A DNA stretch of 6,089 nucleotides from Deltaproteobacteria bacterium (GTDB taxonomy: Bacteria > Desulfobacterota > GWC2-55-46 > DRQE01). Location of the stretch: NCBI GenBank assembly GCA_016219165.1, contig JACRCB010000092.1, positions 1 to 6,089 of the forward strand, given 5' to 3'. The position numbers and the translations under genes were made by a program. This document shows, in pieces, positions 1 through 4,372 of the stretch (position 1 is the stretch's first letter; the number at the start of each line of letters is the position of its first letter). The notes below the pieces were generated by a model. The model saw nothing but the letters and a program-made list of their open reading frames with translations. It was not told the origin of the DNA and searched no databases.

Positions 1-191
1 AAGGTTCTCCCCCAAACCCTTTTCCAAAGACTTTCAGTTATAGGTGGCTGTCCCACCCGCTTATTTTTGTCAATAAATTCATATGGTCTTTCGGTTAGGA
101 TGGGGCAGCCACCTATAGTAACTGAAAATTTTTGAAGAGAGTTTGAGAGAAACTTTTTATAAAAAGTTTCTCTCAAAAGAATTAATCAGAG
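1..191. repeat. Nested palindromic repeat element, copy A (truncated by window edge)
   Basis: This stretch is nearly identical to 3023-3213, with about six differences including one single-base indel. It contains an inverted repeat with arms at about 32-58 and 98-129 around a roughly 39-base AT-rich centre. A perfect 36-base palindrome follows at 142-177. The left outer palindrome present in copy B (3001-3038) lies mostly outside the window. There is no transposase or other coding capacity, so it is non-autonomous and MITE- or REP-like. It sits immediately 3' of ubiV and supplies the last ten or so codons and the stop codon of that gene. Confidence 0.9.
142..177. terminator. Perfect 36-base palindrome at the 3' end of ubiV
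   Basis: TTTGAGAGAAACTTTTTA is followed directly by its exact reverse complement, giving an 18-bp stem with no spacer. It overlaps the ubiV stop codon (157-159) and could act as a terminator or an mRNA 3'-end stabiliser for transcripts from either side. A canonical U-tract after the stem is missing, so terminator function is inferred from position. The same palindrome follows gmd at 3164-3199. Confidence 0.5.
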
Positions 192-1074
192 GTTCCTTAA
201 GATAGTCCTTGCCCGCGCCTGCGAGATACCAGCCGTTTACGAATTCCTCTTCCCAGACCCGTTTGAGTTCCCTCAGGGCCTCATCCGGGGGAATCCCCCC
301 CTCCATCCGCGCCCTGAAAATCTCGACGGTCTCCTTTGTGTGCCTTTGGTGGGGGGAGACCCTGAGCGCCCCGACCCCCGCCTCTTTAAGGTCATCTATG
401 AACTCTATGAGTGTAAGGGGCCTTGCGCTCAATATCGATGTGCCGTTTATTGCAAAGATTTTTTATCCTTTAAGCGTTTTAAGTTCCATCCCGTCCGGGT
501 AGAGGGCGCAGTGGCGGCGGCAATTGGTTTTATTCAACCCGTATGCCCTCGATGTATAACATCTCCACGAGAAGGCGAGCGGGAGTTTCCCGTGGGCGAA
601 TACCTCCGCCATGACGCCGGTATTCCCGATATTGTATCTTATCGATTCCCTTGGAAGCTCTACCGGGAATGTTATCCTCCTTACCCCGGCGCCCTTGAGG
701 AATTCTACCGCCTCCTTGTTGTAGGTCTCTATGTGCGGGCCGGCAAAGACCTCTTTTGTCGAGGCGGCTGCAATGTTCAGGGCCGATATGTCGTTTGCCT
801 CGAGGGGGAAGGGGAGTCCGGCAATCTCCCTTGTAAGGTTGAGTTCCTCTTCGTTGGATATGAGGGCGAGGGAGGAGGCCGCGACTTTTTTCCCCGCCTT
901 TTCGAGGGCCCTTCCGATAGTCTCTATGTCTTTGGGTTTCAGGCCGTTTTTCTTGCTGCATACGACCTCGCCGAGATAGACCATGTCCACGGCCATGGAC
1001 GAGGCCTCTTCATAAAATCTGAATATCGAGTCTTTTTTCCACTCAAACAATATGGGGCCGAGAGTGAGTTCCAA
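157..1074 (-). pseudogene. ubiV: UbiV-like U32 iron-sulfur protein, interrupted by one in-frame TAA
   Basis: UbiV belongs to peptidase family U32 (YhbV). With UbiU it forms a [4Fe-4S] heterodimer needed for O2-independent hydroxylation in ubiquinone biosynthesis. The first 203 codons match the family from residue 1 (LTLGPILF, VYLGEVVCSKK). They carry cysteines at 39, 172, 185 and 189, the spacing of the E. coli UbiV cluster ligands (39/180/193/197). TAA at 463-465 then stops the frame. The same frame continues without a shift as KIFAINGTSILSARPL to a family-like C-terminus (EEEFVNGWYLAGAG), stopping at 157-159. Total span is about 305 codons, close to the E. coli protein (about 290). The start is TTG, backed by a strong GAGGAGG eight bases upstream and by family alignment. 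A recent nonsense mutation, a sequencing error and readthrough are all possible; a frameshift is not. The final ten or so residues are encoded by the adjoining repeat. Confidence 0.85.
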
Positions 1075-1083
1075 TTTCTTCCG

Positions 1084-1090
1084 CCTCCTC
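1084..1090 (-). promoter_or_regulatory. Strong RBS deciding the TTG start of ubiV
   Basis: On the minus strand GAGGAGG lies eight bases before TTG at 1074-1072. No ATG start fits the family N-terminus here, so this Shine-Dalgarno sequence plus the alignment of the following residues with UbiV settles the TTG start. Confidence 0.8.
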
Positions 1091-1105
1091 GATAGAGGTA
1101 AACAG

Positions 1106-1157
1106 TGTATCGATAAAGATTATATCAATAAATGGTATATCAATAAATAGTATATCA
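1106..1157. repeat. 15-bp tandem direct repeats in the ubiV/cytochrome divergent region
   Basis: TATATCAATAAATGG (1121-1135) is followed head-to-tail by TATATCAATAAATAG (1136-1150) and a partial third unit TATATCA (1151-1157). A degenerate unit TGTATCGATAAAGAT precedes them at 1106-1120 (10 of 15 matches). The array overlaps the predicted ubiV -10 element, so it may be a set of regulator sites. A chance AT-rich duplication is also possible. Confidence 0.75.
1119..1127 (-). promoter_or_regulatory. Extended -10 promoter for ubiV
   Basis: The minus strand reads TGATATAAT, a perfect TGn-TATAAT extended -10. Transcription would begin near 1112, leaving a leader of about 38 nt before the TTG start. 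No good -35 lies at 16-18 bp spacing; the nearest, TTGATA, is only 13 bp away. An extended -10 can partly compensate. The site falls inside the 15-bp repeat array, so a repeat-binding protein could cover it. Confidence 0.5.
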
Positions 1158-1202
1158 GGGGGTTCTGGAAAACAAGTTCTTTTAGTGTGTAAAAGACAGG
1201 CC

Positions 1203-1219
1203 TAAATCGCCGGGATTTA
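1203..1219. promoter_or_regulatory. Dyad upstream of the cytochrome promoter
   Basis: TAAATC (1203-1208) and GATTTA (1214-1219) form an inverted repeat around five bases. It lies about 75 bases upstream of the predicted cytochrome transcription start, a position compatible with an activator site. The arms are short, so chance occurrence is quite possible. Confidence 0.25.
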
Positions 1220-1257
1220 CGGATAAAGGAAGCGGAGGTCATTAAGGGGGGTTAAAG

Positions 1258-1286
1258 TTGACAAAACCCGGTAGTTTTGTTATTGG
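1258..1286 (+). promoter_or_regulatory. Candidate sigma70-type promoter with operator-like dyad, cytochrome gene
   Basis: TTGACA at 1258-1263 is a perfect -35. Seventeen bases later TATTGG at 1281-1286 is a weak -10. The spacer coincides with a 7-bp inverted repeat, ACAAAAC (1261-1267) and GTTTTGT (1274-1280), which would place a dimeric regulator directly on the promoter. The predicted start site, near 1293, leaves an almost absent leader, consistent with the lack of a recognisable Shine-Dalgarno sequence before the ATG at 1299. Confidence 0.4.
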
Positions 1287-1298
1287 TATCCTCGGGAT

Positions 1299-1853
1299 AT
1301 GAGGTTTAAGCCGGGTATAGTCATAACGGTGCTTGCCGTTCTCTCCGTTTGGTCACTCTTCCTTATACCCAGGGATGAGTCCGGCCGCGGGACAAGCCTT
1401 GCGCAGGAGAGAAAGGTTTTCTACCTCAGGCCGGGCTATCTGAAATACGACCAGTACGGCCAGATAGACCCCACCCCGGATGTAACCCCCTTAAATTACC
1501 TTCCCAAAGACAAATTCGGCTTCGTGGACTGGGCAAAGGCGCTCAGAGACGGCGTTATAACGCCGAAGGATTCCCTCGCAGGAGAGGAAGAATACACGGT
1601 CCTCTTTGAGGAAGACGTCCTGATTAAGGCTAAACTTGACTTCATGCCGGACGTAATCTTTCCACATTCCGCGCATAACCGGTGGCTTCGGTGCGGGATA
1701 TGCCATCCCGGGATATTCGCAATGGAGGCCGGGGCCTCGGATATATCGATGCTCAAAATCTGGAAAGGGGAGTTTTGCGGCAGGTGCCACGATAAGATAG
1801 CCTTCCCCATAAGAAATTGTTTCAGATGCCATTCGGTGCCGAAAAAGTATTGA
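1299..1853 (+). CDS. Secreted triheme c-type cytochrome (c7-like module)
   Basis: This 184-residue protein is an exported electron carrier. Residues 1-36 look like a signal peptide: a basic start, a hydrophobic stretch at about 7-23, and a possible cleavage after SLA (33-35). Three CXXCH haem sites follow: CGICH (132-136), CGRCH (160-164) and CFRCH (174-178). The FPHSAH motif (121-126) supplies two distal histidines, as in c7-type triheme cytochromes. No other histidine exists outside the CXXCH motifs, so the third haem may use a methionine (M142 or M151) or have an open site. Residues 40-110 (for example FGFVDWAKALRDG at 73-85) form a haem-free N-terminal region whose function I cannot name. 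ATG is the only start in frame after an upstream TAG at 1272-1274. The gene is divergent from ubiV and convergent with ubiU. Known of the family: such proteins occur in Desulfobacterota- and Nitrospirota-like bacteria. The redox partner is unknown. Confidence 0.85.
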   Translation: MRFKPGIVITVLAVLSVWSLFLIPRDESGRGTSLAQERKVFYLRPGYLKYDQYGQIDPTPDVTPLNYLPKDKFGFVDWAKALRDGVITPKDSLAGEEEYTVLFEEDVLIKAKLDFMPDVIFPHSAHNRWLRCGICHPGIFAMEAGASDISMLKIWKGEFCGRCHDKIAFPIRNCFRCHSVPKKY

Positions 1854-1887
1854 ACGGCCGGACGGAAATATCATCAAAGGCTTCCAT

Positions 1888-2895
1888 CTACTTTTCGACG
1901 TAACATCCGAAGGTCTGGTTTGTGCCTTCGAATGTTTCGATGACCCTTTGGGTCCAGGCGTCTTTTAATTTAAAGCCGTCCCGGTCCCCGCGATAGGAAT
2001 CGACCGCCTCCCTTAAGACCCTCGTAACCGCGCCGACATAACTCTTTGTCCTTTGCCTGCCCTCTATCTTGAGCGCGCTTACCCCCGCCTCTATGAGGGA
2101 AGGCAAGATGGGGAGGGCGTTGAGGGATTCGGGGTCTTCCATGGCATAGGAGGTTTTGCCGTCCGGCATCAGGTAGCGGCCCTTGCAGCAGGTTGGATAC
2201 GGCGATTGTTCGCCCTTTTTTAGTTCGTTTAAGAGGACGTTATTGAGGGATATAGTAAGCCTTCCGTCGGGCGTGTTTTCGAACCTCACGAACCTCGACG
2301 GGCTGCATGCGCCCTCCGAGTTTGTTGAGGCGCCCGTGGTAAAACTCGAAAGGAAACACCTCCCCTCCACGTTTATGCAAAGCCCTCCCAGGACGAAGAC
2401 CTCGAGTTCGCAGTCGGTCTTTTCATGGAGTTCTTTTATCTCGCCGATAGTGAGGACCCTCGGGAGTATCACACGCTTTATCCGGAAGTGTTTTTTGTAG
2501 AAGTTTATGCTTTCGTAATTGGACGAACTCGCCTGAACGCTCAGGTGGATGTTTATATCCGGGTATCTCTTCCTCGCGTAGGAGAGCACCCCTAAATCCG
2601 CCAGTATCAGGGCGTCCGCCCCGATACGAACCGCCCTGTCCACGGAGTCCCGCCACTTCGAGAAGTTATCCCTCTGGGGGAAGGTGTTCACGGCGAGGTA
2701 GATTTTTTTCCCTTTCGAACGCACAAAACTTATGGCGTTTGAGAGTTCTCCGGGCGTGAAGTTCAGGCCCTCGAAGTTCCTTGCGTTCGTTGCGTCATTG
2801 AATCCGAGATAGACCGTATCCGCGCCGTTTTCTATCGCGGCCTTAAGCGAGGCGAGGTTGCCTGCAGGCGCCACTATTTCGACTTTTTCCGGCAT
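1888..2895 (-). CDS. ubiU: UbiU, O2-independent ubiquinone biosynthesis protein (U32 family)
   Basis: UbiU (YhbU) is the partner of UbiV in the [4Fe-4S] heterodimer that supports anaerobic ring hydroxylation in ubiquinone synthesis. The 335-residue product matches E. coli UbiU (331 aa) along its length: APAGNLASLKAAIENGAD (9-26), GADALILADL (92-101), LSVQAS (118-123), LPRVL (144-148), KIEGRQR (276-282). Cysteines 173, 180, 197 and 236 keep exactly the 7/17/39 spacing of the E. coli ligands 169/176/193/232, so cluster binding should be intact. The frame is open far upstream through the repeat, but family homology begins at the ATG at 2895. An alternative ATG at 2931 would add 12 residues and has a better Shine-Dalgarno (AGAGGGA, 9 bases away). 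A cytochrome gene on the other strand separates it from ubiV, so the pair is not one operon. UbiT is not in the window. Confidence 0.9.
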   Translation of the reverse strand: MPEKVEIVAPAGNLASLKAAIENGADTVYLGFNDATNARNFEGLNFTPGELSNAISFVRSKGKKIYLAVNTFPQRDNFSKWRDSVDRAVRIGADALILADLGVLSYARKRYPDINIHLSVQASSSNYESINFYKKHFRIKRVILPRVLTIGEIKELHEKTDCELEVFVLGGLCINVEGRCFLSSFTTGASTNSEGACSPSRFVRFENTPDGRLTISLNNVLLNELKKGEQSPYPTCCKGRYLMPDGKTSYAMEDPESLNALPILPSLIEAGVSALKIEGRQRTKSYVGAVTRVLREAVDSYRGDRDGFKLKDAWTQRVIETFEGTNQTFGCYVEK

Positions 2896-2941
2896 TGGCA
2901 ATAAGGTTTTCGCGAAAAACCCGGCACCCATATAAGGGCGT

Positions 2942-2957
2942 CCCTCTTGAAAGAGGG
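2942..2957 (-). promoter_or_regulatory. Hairpin over the candidate upstream RBS of ubiU
   Basis: CCCTCT (2942-2947) and AGAGGG (2952-2957) form a 6-bp stem with a four-base loop (7 bp if the loop is two bases). On the minus strand the 3' arm contains AGAGGGA, the best Shine-Dalgarno for an ATG at 2931. If that start is used, the hairpin would hide the ribosome site. If 2895 is the start, this is only leader structure. Confidence 0.25.
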
Positions 2958-3000
2958 GATTGCCGGGGTTTTCATTCAGGGAAATTCTGATTAAATGCTT

Positions 3001-3038
3001 TTTGGGGGAAACCTTTCTGTAGAAAGGTTTCCCCCAAA
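3001..3038. repeat. Outer left palindrome of copy B (18-bp stem)
   Basis: TTTGGGGGAAACCTTTCT at 3001-3018 is perfectly complementary to 3021-3038 with GT between them. It is related in sequence to the outer right palindrome (13 of 18 positions of the half-site agree in inverted alignment). On a transcript from either strand it would form a very stable hairpin upstream of ubiU. Confidence 0.8.
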
Positions 3039-3163
3039 CCCCTTTCCAAAGATTTTCAGTTATAGGTGGCTGCCCCACCCGCTTATTTTTGTCAATAAAT
3101 TCATATGGTTTTTCGGTTAGGGTGGGGCAGCCACCTATAGTAACTGAAAATTTTTGAAGAGAG

Positions 3164-3199
3164 TTTGAGAGAAACTTTTTATAAAAAGTTTCTCTCAAA
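3164..3199. terminator. Perfect 36-base palindrome downstream of gmd
   Basis: It is identical to the palindrome at 142-177 and begins about 20 bases after the gmd stop codon. The position suggests that it ends or stabilises the gmd transcript. No U-tract follows the stem on the minus strand, so intrinsic termination is plausible but not proven. Confidence 0.5.
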
Positions 3200-3218
3200 A
3201 GAATTAATCAGAGTTTCC

Positions 3219-4253
3219 CTAAAACAACATGCCGGCGCCCACCCTCTTTATATCCGCCTCCACCATAATCCTCACAAGTTCCTCGAAAGAGGTTTTTGCC
3301 TTCCATCCGAGTTTTTTTCTTGCCTTCCGGGGATTGCCGAGTAAGGATTCCACCTCTGCGGGCCTGAAAAATTCGGGAGAGACCGTAACGCGCACCTTTT
3401 TTTTGGAGCGGTCGAGCCCCCTTGTCTTGACCCCCGTACCCTCCCACGCTATCTCTATGCCGGCGATACCGAATGCGAGCTGAACGAATTCCCGCACGCT
3501 CCTGCTCTCCCCCGTCGCAATCACATAGTCGTCCGGGTCTTTCTGCTGGAGCATGAGCCACATCGCCTCGACATACTCCTTTGCATAGCCCCAGTCCCTC
3601 CGGCTTTCGAGGTTCCCGAGCGCAATAGTCTCCTGCAAACCGTGTTTAATCCTTGCCACCCCGTTTGTGACCTTGCGGGTTACGAACTCAAGCCCCCTGA
3701 AGGGGGATTCGTGGTTAAAGAGTATCCCTGAACAGCAGTAAAGGTTATACGCCTCCCTGTAGTTTACGGTCGTCCAGTGGCCGAAAAGTTTGGCAATGGC
3801 GTAGGGGCTTCGCGGATGGAACGGGGTTTTTTCATCCTGCGCCGCCGCCTGAACCTTTCCGAAGAGTTCGGATGAGGAGGCCTGATAGAACTTCGTGGAA
3901 GGGCTAAAGTGCCTTACCGCATCGAGTATTGTCAAGACCCCGAGGGCGTCGACCTGCGCGGTTAAAAAGGGCTGGTCAAAGGATGTCTTAACGAAACTCT
4001 GCGCCGCCAGGTTGTAGAGTTCATCGGGCCGGATTTCCTTTATTACGTCCATTACATTTGTATATTCGAGGAGGTCCATGTATATGTGCTTAATGCGGCC
4101 CTCAACCCCCATCTCCTTGAGCCTCCACGAGGTGGAGTCCCCGCTTCTTCTGTCCGCGCCGATGACCTCATATCCTCTTTCGAGGAGAAAACCCGCCAGA
4201 TAAGCGCCGTCCTGGCCCCTTATGCCGGTTATGAGCGCCTTCTTCCTTGCCAT
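3219..4253 (-). CDS. gmd: GDP-mannose 4,6-dehydratase
   Basis: Gmd converts GDP-D-mannose to GDP-4-keto-6-deoxy-D-mannose with NADP(H), the branch point to GDP-fucose, GDP-rhamnose, GDP-perosamine and related O-antigen sugars in the cytoplasm. The 344-residue product has the Rossmann motif GIRGQDG (10-16), the RRSGDS segment (35-40), NLAAQS (81-86), the catalytic S127/E129 in QASSSELFG, and the YxxxK pair Y151/K155 in SPYAIAKLFGHW. Family signatures ILFNHESP (177-184), RDWGYAKEYV (219-228), ATGES (246-250) and FRPAEVE (296-302) follow. It is full length for the shorter bacterial Gmd type. ATG at 4253 has GAGGAGG four bases upstream (4258-4264). It has its own promoter in the 119-base gap after the kinase-like gene and is followed directly by the repeat element. 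No reductase or epimerase that would finish the sugar is in view, so the final product is unknown. Confidence 0.95.
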   Translation of the reverse strand: MARKKALITGIRGQDGAYLAGFLLERGYEVIGADRRSGDSTSWRLKEMGVEGRIKHIYMDLLEYTNVMDVIKEIRPDELYNLAAQSFVKTSFDQPFLTAQVDALGVLTILDAVRHFSPSTKFYQASSSELFGKVQAAAQDEKTPFHPRSPYAIAKLFGHWTTVNYREAYNLYCCSGILFNHESPFRGLEFVTRKVTNGVARIKHGLQETIALGNLESRRDWGYAKEYVEAMWLMLQQKDPDDYVIATGESRSVREFVQLAFGIAGIEIAWEGTGVKTRGLDRSKKKVRVTVSPEFFRPAEVESLLGNPRKARKKLGWKAKTSFEELVRIMVEADIKRVGAGMLF

Positions 4254-4311
4254 TTATCCTCCTCTTATATGCCTCCGAGGCCCATCTGCCTAAGCCTGCT
4301 GAAACGAGCGT

Positions 4312-4340
4312 ACTATAGCATATCCATTCCATTTTATAAA
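4312..4340 (-). promoter_or_regulatory. Promoter for gmd with extended -10
   Basis: On the minus strand TTTATA (4340-4335) and TATAGT (4317-4312) are separated by 17 bases. The -10 is preceded by TGC, giving TGnTATAGT, one mismatch from the extended -10 consensus. The start site would be near 4305, with a leader of about 50 nt containing the strong RBS. This suggests gmd can be expressed independently of the kinase-like gene upstream. Confidence 0.5.
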
Positions 4341-4372
4341 CCGTTGAGGAAAAAAATAATGACGGATACCGC

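Larger units (their letters stand above)
3001..3213. repeat. Nested palindromic repeat element, copy B (complete)
   Basis: This 213-base non-coding element lies between gmd and ubiU and fills most of the 323-base gene-free gap. It is symmetric: outer palindrome 3001-3038, linker, inner arm 3052-3080 (TTTTCAGTTATAGGTGGCTG onward), an AT-rich centre at 3081-3119, inverse arm 3120-3151, linker, and outer palindrome 3164-3199. The two halves are related over about 80 bases, so the element can fold as one long hairpin or as three separate stems. Positions 3023-3213 repeat at 1-191. No open frame with protein-like character and no transposase is present. It resembles non-autonomous palindromic elements (MITE- or REP-like); mobility is inferred from the second copy. 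Confidence 0.9.

Noticed and set aside
1..191. CRISPR array or insertion sequence for the repeated DNA
   Set aside because: There are only two copies 3 kb apart, no short spaced repeats, and no transposase or cas-like gene.
459..464. Frameshift at the T6 homopolymer in ubiV
   Set aside because: The coding frame before and after the stop is the same, so no net indel is needed; a base substitution is simpler.
463..465. Selenocysteine or pyrrolysine recoding at the ubiV stop
   Set aside because: The codon is TAA, while those amino acids use TGA and TAG. The aligned UbiV position is not a catalytic residue.
340..1095. 251-codon plus-strand open frame opposite ubiV
   Set aside because: It is antisense to a gene whose protein clearly matches UbiV, and its translation is rich in Gly, Arg and Cys with no recognisable domain.
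1854..1887. Bidirectional terminator between the cytochrome gene and ubiU
   Set aside because: The 34-base gap shows no convincing stem followed by a T-run on either strand.
2896..3198. N-terminal extension of ubiU through the repeat (436-residue open frame)
   Set aside because: The extra residues are encoded by the repeat and by leader DNA, show no family similarity, and UbiU homology starts exactly at the ATG at 2895.
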